Shown: positions 1-12,030 of the stretch, piece after piece
Layout of the letters: every line of letters begins with the position of its first letter
Numbering within the stretch: the stretch's first letter is position 1
NCBI GenBank assembly: GCA_013399855.1
Contig: VXAY01002880.1
Location: 565,004 to 629,003 of the forward strand
From: Oxyruncus cristatus
Taxonomy: Eukaryota > Chordata > Aves > Passeriformes > Cotingidae
Length of the DNA: 64,000 bases
Reading direction: 5' to 3'
The notes under the pieces: generated by a model
Databases searched by the model: none
What the model was told of the DNA's origin: nothing
What the model saw: the letters and a program-made list of their open reading frames with translations, nothing else
Translations under genes and position numbers: made by a program

Positions 1-39
1 GTAACTGATACCTTCAACCAGCACTTCCAATAGGACCAA

Positions 40-232
40 CAATAGTGAGGCTGCATCTGGAGTGCTGCATCCAGTTCTGGACTGCTCAGCACGAGAGAGA
101 CATGGAGCTCCTGGAGTAGCAACAAAGATCATTAGAGGGACTGGAGCATCTCTCTTGGAAGAAAAGGCTGAGGGACCTGGGCCTGTTCAGCCTTGAGAAG
201 AGGTGACCGAGAGGGGACCTCTACTATTTATT
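40..232 (+). mobile_element. CR1 LINE fragment, sense orientation
   Basis: This matches the conserved 3' part of avian CR1. It reads through the typical run of 'ccagttctgg', 'ggagcatctctc', 'aggctgaggga' and 'ctgttcagcctt gagaagagg'. The copy lacks the 3' untranslated part and the 8-bp tail repeat, and its left edge is unclear because the element may begin before the window. It is an old, truncated, immobile copy. Confidence 0.85.
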
Positions 233-235
233 GAA

Positions 236-2956
236 TTGGAACCAATTTTTTTTTCTTTCTCTGATAATTAAAAGTAAGTAAGTGTTGAAAATAGGTAATA
301 TTGATCTTAAAAAAAGAAGACTTAAATGACAGCAGTGCTCTAGCATGGCTCCTAGCTAGCTATCATTTTCGAGAACATTACTTTAAAGGTATATTATTCA
401 GTTACTCTACCAGAATGTCACTTCTCTGATAGTTTTGTTTAGGGTTAACTCTCAGGGAAAAACAGTCATGAGATGCTATCAAAAGAAAGACATCTATGCT
501 TGAAAGGTCTTTTGTAATTGCTGGAAAAGTAGGTATATATCTTAGTTTGTTTGTGCTTAATGGACCTCTCCCAGTAATACTTTTGAGCTACAGTGAACTG
601 GGTAATGATACTGCCAACTTAGTGGACATTTGACCTCTCTTCTGGATGATATTGATAGTAAAGATGCCTTTTGAATCATTGCTGTGAAGGGGACCTTCAC
701 AAAAATTGTCACAGGGTCACAGGTTTCTCTTCAAACACATATTGAAGAGGGGAAGGCTCAGATAACACATAAAATTAAGCAGAATCGTTGTTACAGGGAT
801 TGTATGTAGCTTGTCTGTTTGAAATTGTTTTTTTTTCTTTATGCAACATACCAAAAATTCTTTCAAATATAGAGTTAAAAGTTGTGATTGCATTTTTTTC
901 AATGAAAGTTTCAATTGATGTTTAAATGACTGACAAACATTAGTAATCTTGGGGTCACTAAACCTTGAAAAACTTCTGCTTTGACAGAAACATCTGATGA
1001 TAAAATGATCAGTTACACAAGTACACTAGATTTTATATTTAAATTTCAGAAGAATACAGCAAAAAATGGAAATAAAAGTAAATCATAACATCTACTGAAG
1101 AAGCAAAGCTTAAAATTGGATATCAGATCAAAGTGGTTTTATTGAGAATAACTTAAAACAGTTATAGCCTCAATACATTGAATGACAATTCTGTATATCT
1201 TTTTACATGTTTTTAATTTAACGAATGTAGATTCTGATTACATCTGAAGACAGAAGGTCAAAAAAAGCAAGAAAGCTGTCCCAAATAAAGAGACAATGAT
1301 AACAATTTGAAAGTGTAAAGGCTTACATATATACTTCATATCTCACTCCTTACGCTTTGTTAACTTGGAGCTGCAGCTTTCCATATTTCTTGTGTCACTG
1401 GCTTGGGTTGTAGGAATGGTTGCTATTCTCATAATATTGAAACCACTACTGAAATCAGTGAAAATTTTGCTGTGAAGAATGGCAACAAAAATTTGGGTGC
1501 AATACACACAAACTTTTTTTTCTCATCTCCCTCTCAATTTTTGAGATTAGAATCTTGTTAACAGTTAAAATAATCTTTATTTGGTCTATTTCAAACAAAT
1601 TTTTGTCCACTGAAAGTGTAGCTGCAGTGTCAATAACTTTTAAAGAATTACTCCCTAAAAACTACTCCTTGCTGTTTCCTTTTTACTCTTCCTCTGTATT
1701 GAAGGTTATGTTATGATGCATACATCTCATCATCTCTAGGTAATTTAACCTCTATATTATTTTATTATTGCTCTTTTCATATTTCTTCCTCTTTTGTTAA
1801 ATGTAAAACTTAGATTCGGTGAAAACTGCCTCTATAATCTCAAGATGATTGAAAAATCAGATTTGGAGAATATTTGTGTTATTAAACTCTCTAGCATAAT
1901 AATAAGTTGTTGCAGATTTATCTGTTAATTGTATTGTAGTGTCATTCCATTTATTTTGGTATCAATAACATTGATTTCTCCTTTAGAAGTTTTGTGTCTT
2001 CGACTTCTTTTTGATACAATCTGTGTTTACATTACAGTTCTTTTGATTTGGTAAGAGGGCTATTTTTCTTTCTGTATTTTCAGGTCTATTTTCTTTAAGC
2101 AGTTGAAATTGTTATAATTGTTTAGGTCAGTTCAGAAACTACAGTCATGTATAAGAATTAAATGAAAAAGATATTGTCATATGAAGAAGATCTGTATTTA
2201 ATTACCGTATATAGTACAGTCTAATTTTGTCCAAATTAGTGTGTATTTGCATGTGTCATAGAAAGGTATGAGTTATGAGATTTGGCATCTGCTGTATTTT
2301 AGCTGTGTCATGGCCTTATGTTGTCATGATGCTGTAACATTCATTTTTAAGTTTTCTCTATTTTCCTATGTGTCACTACTGCCTTCTGTAAAGGCATACC
2401 CAAATAATTAGTATATATATCCTATTGCAGTAAAGAAAAATATTCTAAAAAAATGTTGCATGAAAATGGTGAACATGATGTGCTTGCACAGATTTAAAAG
2501 CTATTTATGTGGGCTTAACATGTCCAAACTTCATTAGTTTCTGTTTGTAAGTAACAGCCTTTTTAACTTTCAAAATTTAATCTATTTCATAACATAAAAT
2601 AAAAGAATAAATTAAATCAAATACTGATTCTTTTTCTTTCACATAAAAACACGATTGCATGTATATGATTTTGATTTGGGTTAAAATTCAATGTTCATTC
2701 AGATTGCAATGTTTTGAATCCTCCTAATACTGAGACAACTAAGTGAAAACTGTTAATATTTATTAACATCTGCTTTTGCCAATTTTAGCCAAGTATCCTT
2801 GCATGGTATCCAGTGCAAAGGTATATCAACATTGTATAAGACCTCTAAAACTAATTTAATTAAAAAAACAAATCCAGCAAAAAAATTACCATATATTTTC
2901 CAGGTCTAAAATCAGACTTAATATCTAATTCAGTCCTAAAATATTGCATAAGCTAA
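236..2956. other. AT-rich non-coding stretch
   Basis: I see no recognisable repeat, RNA gene or convincing exon here. It holds ordinary AT-rich sequence with short homopolymer runs. The minus-strand frame at 717-914 is short, has no splice context and looks like chance. Confidence 0.5.
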
Positions 2957-3051
2957 ATGGCTTTCATGTTCATATTCACTGAAGAAAGTGATGCACATGT
3001 CACAGGACATTTACGAAAGGAATTGGAGAAGGTGGCTAAGATGGTCCTCTG
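2957..3051 (+). CDS. Possible first coding exon (weak candidate)
   Basis: An ATG at 2957 opens a frame that runs to a strong donor, CTCTG/GTGAGT, at 3051/3052. The peptide starts MAFMFIFTEESD and ends with HLRKELEKVAKMV, which looks protein-like. The frame would hit TGA right at the donor if unspliced. No downstream partner exon was found on the plus strand, and sequences like this arise by chance in AT-rich DNA. No function is proposed. Confidence 0.12.
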
Positions 3052-4418
3052 GTGAGTAGTAAATAATAAGATACATGTCCATGCCAAATATAGGAGGAAA
3101 AATTTATTCCTGTCTCAGATTTTTCTCAGGGTATATGTATTACCTACATAACACTACAGTGTCTATAAAAAGGAAGCTGTTCAGGAAAATGTTGCATAAA
3201 AATATTTTTTGGGGAAAATACAGATTTATGGAAAGCAAGATTCTGAGGAACAGCCACGGATGTGTTTTTATACTAGCTTACTGCAGAGAGATGAAAACCA
3301 TATGGAAAAACACTGACCAATCATAAGGAAAATATAGGTGCCCAACTTTCCTTCTTCTAAATTTGTCAGATTCCAGACAGCTCTCTTGAGGGTGAACCTT
3401 TGGATGACCTGTTTTATTCAATCAAAGTGTTGGGTTTTTCCATTTTCACCTCTCCTTGAAAGCCACCTCCAAACTGTGATCTTCTTGTCCAGGCAGCCAG
3501 TGATGGATATTTTAAAAATATCTGAACACTTGCCTTCTGAACACTTGCCACTTTGGTGGAATTGTGATGGCAGTCATTGTTTGTTTTTTTTAGTTGTTTA
3601 TGTAAGTAACCTGTGCTCTCTGCATCGCAGAAATGCTGCCATGAGGACTATATAAGGAATTAGTCTCACTATCATGTTTTTTTCTATGTTGAGATTCAAT
3701 AATCATTTCCTGATCTTTGCAGATTTGTGAAATAGATTTACTTTATTGATTATGTTAATTCAATACAAAAATTTTAGAACATTTGCTGTATACTACTCTC
3801 CTTATGTCTTTCTGAGTATTCTTATACTCCACAGTTCTGCTCTACAGAATCTGATTTTGGATTTTTTCTCCCCAGATGAATAAGTTTGTAGTTTCCCAAG
3901 CTTAATCATCACTTTTTTCCTGACCGTATTTCTACCACCATTGTTAAATTGGTCCCACTGCTTCTCTCAAAAATAGATGCTTTCTTTACGTGCTATTCTT
4001 TCATAATGTAGAATTTAAGTTAAGGACATGACAACTGAGTAATGATTTTGTGATGATATAGTAAAATATGTATCTGTTAAATGGTCATAGAAAAATGTTT
4101 TGAAGTAGTAAACTTGTTGAAAAAAATTACCTATAAACTAAAATAACATTTGAAAGTTTTTTAAACTGCCCTCTTGCAATGAGGAATACTAAATACATTT
4201 TGTTACCTACTTTTTATGAGCAGTGCAGACTGTATAAATTTTCTGCAAGTACAATTTTCAAAACAGACACTATTGGTGCGGGAAGGTGACTGGGGGCACA
4301 ATTAGAAAAATTTGGGAAGTTATTTACACATTTTAACAGAAGGTGAATATAACTTCACAGGTTATAGGAAATGACAGGGTGAACTGCAGTTGCTGCTTCC
4401 CGGATGGAATTCATTCGG

Positions 4419-4455
4419 CACGCATGAAATGCGTGAATCATCGCCATGATGATTC
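4419..4455. repeat. Two adjacent perfect short palindromes
   Basis: CACGCAT-gaa-ATGCGTG (4419-4435) is followed, sharing one base, by GAATCATC-gccat-GATGATTC (4435-4455). Both stems pair perfectly, so the transcript of either strand could form two neighbouring hairpins. Confidence 0.8.
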
Positions 4456-4626
4456 CCCATGCAACACAGCCCACAACATAAGAGGGAGAAAATACAGGGT
4501 AGAATGCAGTGGAGACACGATGGCCAGGCTCTGTTGTAATCCTGGCAGAGGTGGGAACTCGATGGGACCGTGTAGCTGATAAACTGCATAACAGATGTGA
4601 ACCAAGGGGAATAGGAGATGTCTTGC

Positions 4627-4646
4627 TTCACCACAACTGTGGTGAA
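4627..4646. repeat. Palindrome of paired RUNX-like sites
   Basis: TTCACCACA and TGTGGTGAA face each other across 2 bp. Each arm holds ACCACA/TGTGGT, the core recognised by RUNX factors. The pairing is seen directly; any binding is inference. Confidence 0.6.
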
Positions 4647-5859
4647 ATTGTTTTCTGTGGATGGCATTGCTTCATTATAACCTAATTGTAATATTAATGC
4701 ACACCTCTATCCCAAAGTTACCTATCTCCAAGGTATGACCACCCATCACCGAGCATGTGCTCTGTGTTTTGTTGACTATACCTTTAAGAGCAAACTGACA
4801 GAATTTTACATAAATCGGTAACAAAGTTTTATATGACTGGCGTCACTCAAGCTCCACGTAAACATAAAGGAATAGCATCAAAGTGAGGTAAGGACAGGGA
4901 GAAGTCAGAGAATACTCTGTTGTAACTTCTGGGATCAGTCAACAGGCTGAATCTGTCTTTTCCCCCAACACGAGGACCCCTACTGTGTAAGAACTTTATG
5001 TGTATTCTAGTATTATCTCAAACTAGGTTTCATTGGTGACTAGAGCTTGTCCATATATTGCTTGAAATACCTTTTTGCAGTCAGTTACTGTTAACAGCAA
5101 TCTTCAAACCTTACCCTCTCACAATTTTCTATTATCAGTGTGTCTATTAATAAAGTAGGTTATTCCATTTAACGTAAGTCCTGCAAAGGGACTAGCAGTT
5201 ACCAGCAGTGCATAACATACTCAGCTAAACTGGGGAGATCTGGGAGGGAGTTCCTCTTTCTAAATTGCAATAAAAGATTAGACTCCCATACACTGTCAGC
5301 ACGTGTGCCTGAACAACTCGGTCAAACTGCCCTCAGATAGACTTAATTCTTCAGTGGAGTCCCCATAACAGGACGCTGACAGACTGATCGGTCACAAGGA
5401 ACTCAGGTTTCCTGGGGCATGGGCAGACTGATCAAACATAAAGGCTGAAGGAAATCCCCCTTCCATGTAACAGTTGGGGTAATTATTAAAATCAAGATCG
5501 TATTCTTCTTTACAGGGATATGAAGTTCCCAGTTAAGGAGTCATAAAAGTCAAAATGTAAGATCATACATCCCAAAGAAAGACTACTAATTGTTTTTCTT
5601 TTACCACAGGTACCAAATTGCTATTTTAGGTCTGCCTCTTACTTAATGTAAATGTGGATCTAATACCTTGACTGTATTGCATAGCTGAACAGCAGGGGTA
5701 CTATGGAAAGCCTCTAGGTAGCTCACAGCCTTGGCTACAGGGAGAAATAAACCACATAGGTAGCACAGGCCCACATCTATGGGTGTCCGGTGTGTGGTAA
5801 ATGTCTTGCACCCTCCAGGCACATAAAAAATGTGTAGCTCTTAATATCAGATGGGTTGG

Positions 5860-5991
5860 TCAGCCTAGTAGTTGTGAGCATATCTTGAAATGACCTAAAG
5901 TATGTTTCAGTGTGTATGCATCTCTTTGCTTCTTAATTACAGCATAGGTAAGACCTACCGGAACATTAAAAGTTGTCCTGCTCTGTTGCCT
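5860..5991 (-). CDS. Probable 3' exon of the minus-strand gene; ends at 5959 if spliced, at 5860 if terminal
   Basis: The acceptor is strong: a pyrimidine run (tctactttcttccag) ends just before base 5991 on the minus strand. The frame starts in phase 0 with RQQSRTTFNVP, which matches the phase-0 end of the exon at 12031-12081. There are two ways to end it. Splicing at CCG/GTAGGT gives a 33-bp exon, 5959-5991. Reading on gives 43 codons (VGLTYAVIKKQRDAYT and more) to a TGA whose complement is at 5860-5862. I see no clear AATAAA soon after that stop, so a terminal exon is unproven. Frame 2 of the 33-bp version is also open, so the phase support is weaker than for the exons upstream. No function is recognised. 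Confidence 0.35.
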   Translation of the reverse strand, partial: RQQSRTTFNVPVGLTYAVIKKQRDAYTLKHTLGHFKICSQLLG

Positions 5992-7370
5992 CTGGAAGAA
6001 AGTAGATTTTATTATTACAGAGTTGTAAAATGAGCCTGTGACATATGACTTACATAGCTGATATAATTTGGAATGATGAAGTAAAGTGATTCATGATTTG
6101 GTTATTAAAAATCCATAGCTAACATGAAAAGAGATATAATAATGCTGAGCTTCTTGCTAAAGTTATGACAGGGTGTAACAGCCTACTGTGGATAGCCAAG
6201 TGCAGTCATGAAAAAAGACACATTCTTAGCAGTGGCATTAGCACAATTAACTATTTGTATGCAGTAGCATTTATGATAAAGTCAAAAATAAAATTCTGTT
6301 ACCCTTCTTTGTTACCTCAGTAGTCATTCTAAGAAAACTGTGTTCAAAGAATGAGACTGGATGCTGAAGACAATCTCTCCTGGATGGGGAATTTATGTAG
6401 CTATGAATATGCCCTTTCACAGCAGACCAATAACAAAATGGATCTTTCACAATACCTCCAATATTATCACAATAGTTTTAGTTCTTTCTATCTGCTGATT
6501 TAGTAATCAAACAATATCCTGTAACGCTTTATCTTCAGGTATTGGGAAAGGGTTATGGTTGTACATATTCTTTTGTTGTTCTTTCTTGCTTTTTTGTTTT
6601 CCTCAATTATTAGGTAAGCAGAGGGAGGTGGTGGTGAGGATTTAGAAACAGTGACCTTGTAACTCTGTGTTAGTGAATTATCTTTTATCATAAATGTCAG
6701 TGTGTTTTGTATCCTTGCCTACAGACTGGACACCAGACACAGAACTGGAAAGAAATTTTCCCTAAGACTTAGCATGCCTTTGAGAGGACATCACTTTCAT
6801 TCTAGAAAGTAATGGTCAGAAATACTTTAGCAATTTTTGTGTTTGTTCTGAAATGAAACATTCACCTTTCCACCAAGATAATGCTGTTTTCTCTCCATTG
6901 TTTATGGATGCAGTGTTTAAAAAAATAGAACACTAGAACATGTAGATTTTTTCTCAGAAGTTTCTTCACAGAAGTTAGAAATAAAATAAAATTGTCTGGA
7001 TTTCACGTTAAAAGATGCTGCACCAGAAGTAAAATGCATAATTCTTCTTCAGCTGTATACAAATGTCAAGTATACTTTCAAAGATTTATGCTTTTACAGT
7101 CAAGATCCCAGATATCAATTCACAGATATTTAATTCACAATACTGTTATCTTTGCTCTTACACTCGCTTTGCCTGTGAAGAGAGAAAAAAAAAGTATTTT
7201 CTTGTACTTGCACTTCTTATATTGTATCTATGCCATTATATTCCAAAATGTTTGCCTTTAAAAGCTGTACATTCTTTATAACTTGTCCAACCGTTATTTT
7301 TGATGCAGTGTCTGACTTGCCATTACTTTTCAAAGCATTTGTTCTTTAGGACACGTGTACTGTTGTCAAC
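5992..7370. other. AT-rich stretch, probable intron
   Basis: No repeat family or exon is recognised. The open frames at 6500-7281 are short, AT-driven and lack paired splice sites. Confidence 0.4.
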
Positions 7371-7448
7371 TTAAAAAAAAACAAAAAAACCCCCAACCCT
7401 CCCCAAAAAAAACCTCCCCATCAAAAAAAACCCAAAAAACCCAAAAAA
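7371..7448. repeat. A/C-only low-complexity tract
   Basis: Almost every base on the plus strand is A or C, with runs of up to nine A and five C. The minus strand therefore has six G-runs of three or more, separated by T-runs. This is simple sequence, not coding. Confidence 0.9.
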
Positions 7449-7629
7449 GAAAATGTCAAACCAAAACCCCTATCCTCTTTACCATAGTTTTTCCATTGAT
7501 CACTCCAAATAGAAAAATAATCATTTCTGTGCAATAACACTATTTAGCAACTAATCAAAAAATGAAATATATCCTCCCAATTGATTCAATGTCACAAATA
7601 AATGTCTGAATAACGCAGATGATAAAGGA

Positions 7630-7654
7630 CTTTTTTGGTTTTCAACCAAAAAAG
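7630..7654. repeat. Perfect 11-bp hairpin
   Basis: CTTTTTTGGTT and AACCAAAAAAG pair perfectly around a 3-base loop (ttc). It lies about 30 bp before the CR1 piece at 7686. Confidence 0.9.
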
Positions 7655-7685
7655 CCCCCAACACTGAGTGTATTTGAACAAATAT

Positions 7686-7905
7686 CATAGAATAGAATCA
7701 TAGAATCATGAACGTTGGAAGAGACCTTCAAGATCACAAAGTCCAAACATCAACCCAGCACTACCACTGTAACCCCTAAACCACTAAACCACATCACAGA
7801 GGTCCAGATCCAGACACCTCTTAAGTACCTCCATGGATGGTGACTCTACCACCTCCCCAGGCATCCTATTCCAATGCCTGATAATCCTAACAGTGAAATT
7901 TGTAT
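7686..7905 (-). mobile_element. CR1 LINE 3' end, antisense orientation
   Basis: It opens with the reverse of the CR1 tail ('catagaat...atcatagaatcat'), then 'gttggaagagaccttcaagatca', and runs on through 'ctccatggatggtgactctaccacc'. That is the avian CR1 3' end on the minus strand. It is a short, 5'-truncated, degenerate copy. Confidence 0.9.
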
Positions 7906-8001
7906 TTTTGTTTACCATAATTATTGTATTTTAATTTATTTTCCCTATTAAATTGTCTTTATGCTGCTAGTTCCTAGTTCTCTAGTTTTCCCAAAATCGA
8001 C

Positions 8002-8541
8002 TGTAGTGGTTTAAGCTCAGAAAGAAATTAAGCACCATGTAACAGCTCTCTCAATTCCCCCCTCTCCCCATGACCCTCGTGGAATGGGGAGGGAAGCTGA
8101 AGTAAAACTTTTATGTTGAGATAAGAACAGTTTAATAAGTGAAAATAAATTAAAATGCAATAATTTTGGTAAATAATTATAATAAAAAGGAAACAACAGC
8201 ACAATGCATTTGCTGACCATGCACTGAACAGTACCAGGCCCTCCTTCTCAAATCCAGCTTGGTCCCCCTTCTGGGTAACTTCCCCTGGTTTATGGGGGGA
8301 TGTGTTATGGTGTGTAATATCCCCTTGGTCAGTTGAGGTCACCTGTCCCAGTTATGCTCCCTCCCACTGGTGGGGCATGAGACAAGGGAAAAGAAAAAAA
8401 GTCCTTGACTTAGGCTAAACATGACTTAGCAAAAACCAAAATATCAGTGTACTATCAACACCATTCTCATTCCTAAACCAAAATACCGCATTGTAACAGC
8501 TACTGAGAAGAAATGAGTGCTACCTTAGCTAAAACAGGACA
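8002..8541 (-). mobile_element. Solo-type retroviral LTR, minus orientation
   Basis: The plus strand starts TGTAGTGGTTTAAGC and ends AAAACAGGACA, the two termini of a common avian LTR read backwards. Between them lie known landmarks of that LTR: 'cttcccctggtttat', 'aatatccccttggtcagtt', 'agtccttgacttagg' and 'catcagtgt'. The TATA-like stretch reads on the minus strand, which gives the orientation. I see no internal retroviral sequence or clear target-site duplication, so this is probably a solo LTR left by recombination. Confidence 0.85.
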
Positions 8542-8547
8542 GATGTA

Positions 8548-8637
8548 AATCCTGAAGGTTAAGTTTCTGCATAAGCCCTTGTAGGCAGAATGTATTAGAG
8601 TAAACTATATTTGATGATTAGAAGTCCATTTAATTTT
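8548..8637 (+). repeat. Direct repeat, copy A
   Basis: This copy begins within 10 bp of the LTR edge and matches 10081-10160 closely: both share 'aatcctgaa', 'gtttctgcataag', 'cttgtaggcagaatgtatta' and 'tatatttgatgatt'. Homology stops at both sides. The family is unknown to me. Confidence 0.85.
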
Positions 8638-10080
8638 TATATATTTGAAACAAAATGTAATGTAAATAAATTAGATAAATATTTTCTACTTCTCCATACA
8701 GCTTTATACTAAAGTATGCTTTCATGATAAGAGGCACCAGTAAGAAGGAAACATCTGTCCAGAGAGGGGTTAGCACTACAAACTGTTTAGAATAAGGAAT
8801 TTAGTGAAGAACTATTAGATTACGTTTTTAGAATATTTTTATCCAAATGATTAGTCCAAAAGTATATTAAATATTAATTACTGACAAGAAAATCTTTATG
8901 CGAGTTCATTCCAGTCTATAGGTTGTCACACTTCTTTTCAAAAGGAGTTAAATTCTCATATCAAAGGTTACTATGGTAACCTTTTTTAGATGTATGCATT
9001 ATTGTTATAGCCTTGTGATGCACAAATTAACTTGGCATAATCAGGCTATTTGTTTACCAGCAGGGAAAATATTCACTTGCATCATAAAGAATTATTTCTA
9101 TCCCTCCTCCAATCACAATATAATGTATAAACAAGAAAGAAATCAAAGCAACTTTAAGTTGTTTACACTATGTCTTCTGTCAAGGATCTTTGAACAAATA
9201 TATTTTCAAAAGTGTTTGTAAAACTTTCTCTCAGACAGCAATTTTACAAAAAGTAAATAGCTCTGATAGAAGTATTTTTGGAAACTAAGAACAATGGTTA
9301 TAAATAATGCTAGAATAAATTTTTCATTTGAAATCCAACACATACTTGAAGATCACTTTTGTAAGAACCATTAAATTTTGACAGTTATTTATAACAACAA
9401 CATTTCCCCAACTGTTACCAGGAGTTGTTCTGTGTTCTTAGTATCTTCACAATGTGACATTTGTCTTCCTTACAAGAATTTAAGCTGCTAGAACATGACC
9501 TTCAGAGTAAAGTTAACTAACATGATGTTGAGCAAAACTTTTAAGGCAGTGTAGGCCAGGACAAAGTTGAATTTACAATGTTGTTAACTAGCAGTGATCT
9601 ACTCAGTAAGAATGCTACAATGTAGGATATACTGTTTACTGATTTTTATAATAACAAAAAACTGGAAGAATCCAACACAAAACACCAAATAAAAGTGAAT
9701 TAGTCTGTGCTTCGGATACCATTTTGTAAAACTACTTCTCCCAGCTCAAGAGAAGTTATTTTCTAAATACCTTATAGACTTGTATTGTCAGAACACTTTA
9801 ACAGTGCATAAACAAAGGAGAAGAATGAGTTAACAGATATTTTGCTTCATTATGATTTTCCTTTTTCTAACCTTGCCAAAATGGCACTGATTAAAATAAA
9901 AAAAAAAACACCAACCACACATATGGGAATTCCAATTTATCATCCTTCATGTACAGCTTGAGAGGCACAATGAGGAAAAGACTCAATGAGGACTGCGATA
10001 TCCAAACTGAAGAACCCTTCAATCTGAGCACCAATAAGCTCTGAGTATGCTTGTTGCCCACTAATATGGTGTATGACATG
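8638..10080. other. AT-rich stretch, probable intron
   Basis: Nothing beyond ordinary AT-rich sequence is seen. The small open frames here have no splice or promoter context. Confidence 0.4.
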
Positions 10081-10160
10081 AATCCTGAAAGTTTCTGCAT
10101 AAGTCCTTGTAGGCAGAATGTATTAAATTATATTTGATGATTGAAAGTCCGTTTCATTTT
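10081..10160 (+). repeat. Direct repeat, copy B
   Basis: Second copy of the segment at 8548-8637. It differs by a few substitutions and two small gaps, and it is not next to an LTR. Confidence 0.85.
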
Positions 10161-10729
10161 AAGACAAATGTTCTCTGTCAAAAAATTATAGCTGTTGAAA
10201 AGGGCAATTCCAACAAGTACTTGGCCAACAGTCTTGCTTTGACTGAGAAGTATTTCAATTATTTCATCATTTATACTATTCTTCATGGGTGCTACATAAG
10301 TGGCTGACTAATGAACTACAATTTGTTAAATTTGAAAGCTATTTGTAAAAATTTTAGGAAAACTCTTTTGTAAGTGCAGCATGTTGCTTTCATACATGTC
10401 AAGGAATAGTTCTGATTGGAAAAAAAACAACCTTGCCTTGAAGAAAAAAAGAATATTTTAAGAAATGTTTTGAAATAATTGGGGCTTGGGGGTTTTTATG
10501 CTAAAATATATTAAACGTAAAACAGTAAATTTGCTTTTTTTTGACAAAATGTTCATGCACACATGAATGCGTATGAATATACTTGTGTATATACAGAGAG
10601 AAAAAAAAGAGAAAGATATTTATGTTGTTCTTCAAAATTAAACAAGTTTCTGAAATTCTAAAATACTTTCAGAAATACTTGTTTGTATCCTGGGATGGTC
10701 ACACAGGTTTGAAATAAACTGGAGAGGTG

Positions 10730-11355
10730 TCGTAGGAATGAGGGCTAAGGCCATGGATGTGGCATGAGATATGTGGTGAAGGGATTGCTGTGGGCACGAT
10801 GGCATACTGAGGAGATGACAAGTTATCAGGCTGAAGGCCCCATGACCCGTGTTGCTGTAATCAGCCTGGTGGAGGAGGGAGTGATACCAGCATGTCACCA
10901 TTCAATTCTACCCTTGTGCAAGAACCACAGCCTCTGCAATCTCTCCCTTCATAACTCTTGATACCTCCCTTACATATAAAGTGGCTATCTGTGCCTTCTA
11001 CCCCCCTTTTATGATGGCAGCAACATGTATTTGACTACAGTCTCATCTCTGCTTCTCCTGAAAGTATAAATTTGGCATTTGAAATCCTCCATGGCAGAGG
11101 ATGAGAAGACCATCACCTCTCAGACAAGTTGATGGGCTTGCTCCTCTCTCCTCCGGAAAGTGGGGATGTCTCTTTGGCAAGATTTCATAAGACTGTGTCA
11201 GAGCATGCCAGGGAACACTTGCACGTACACATATTTTGTAGGTCTATACATTTATTGGCAGTACTCAAAGAAGAATCTATAAACTGTTGCTTCAATAAAC
11301 TGCACTCTTCAGGAATCTGTGATAGTCAAAGTTCTTACTGAACCTGACCTGACCA
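10730..11355 (+). mobile_element. Possible degenerate LTR
   Basis: The block is less AT-rich than its flanks. It has a TATA-like 'gtataaat' near 11065 and then 'cttcaataaactgcac' near 11290, followed by 'gttcttactgaacc'. That promoter, polyA-signal and GAACC order resembles the U3-R-U5 of avian retroviral LTRs. The ends are not defined. The small frames inside (10764-10961, 11129-11341) are treated as non-coding. Confidence 0.3.
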
Positions 11356-12030
11356 AACTTACAGTGCCGAGTTGGTTCTAATTAGAAATCAAGCCCAGAC
11401 ACACCAAGCCCCTCTGCTCTCTGAGAACCAGCTGGAATGCAAGGGGGTTTATTTCTGCCAAATGTCTATACTCTTAACGTAACATGTGTACAGGCCAAAA
11501 CTGAAGTGACTTGAGAGTCTGAACAACATTGCAGACAGACCCTGTGACAAAAATGTTCATGTGGTGGAGAGGCACACTCACTATTGTACCCAGTCTAAAT
11601 AAGCTCTACCTGCTACGGCAAGCTAAGACGTCAGCTGAGTAAGTTGTTAATACCTGTGAGCTGGGGACAGGTACAGCGGGGAAGAAGCTAAAGCCTTTTT
11701 TGCATCTAAGTAATTTACTCCCATCTGTCTTCTGACAGTTTTAATAACTAGGTTTTTTGCAAACTCAAAAATGAATCTCATACACTTGATCTTGTGTGGG
11801 ATGCCTAGGGACTTTCAATTGTCATATTTAATTTCTGAAGAAAGAATTGGCACCAGATGTTAATAAATCTAAAAGTGTCTATAACTAATAAAATTACAGA
11901 AATAGAATACCACTAAGTTCAAAACAGCTAAAAAAACCATGATGAAATGACACTTTCTTCACAAGAAAACTTAGAAAAACTAATTCATCAAAATAATTAA
12001 ATACAGTTTGAAAAACATGCCAGCACTTAC

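Larger units (their letters stand above)
4360..5780. mobile_element. Possible endogenous retroviral remnant (unassigned)
   Basis: This block is richer in GC and CpG than its surroundings. It holds short perfect palindromes at its left end and an AATAAA in 'ctattaataaagtagg' near 5150. That makeup would suit a decayed LTR or untranslated retroviral DNA. Both strands are open over 4343-4667, so an old gene copy is another possibility. I cannot match it to a named family, and the edges are only approximate. Confidence 0.25.

Noticed and set aside
3493..3602. Plus-strand segment between 'gatcttcttgtccag' and a GTAAGT
   Set aside because: The sites are fair, but the translation becomes a run of Phe, Leu and Val from a T tract, and there is no partner exon.
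8017..8342. Minus-strand open frames of 67 and 104 codons
   Set aside because: They lie inside the LTR at 8002-8541.
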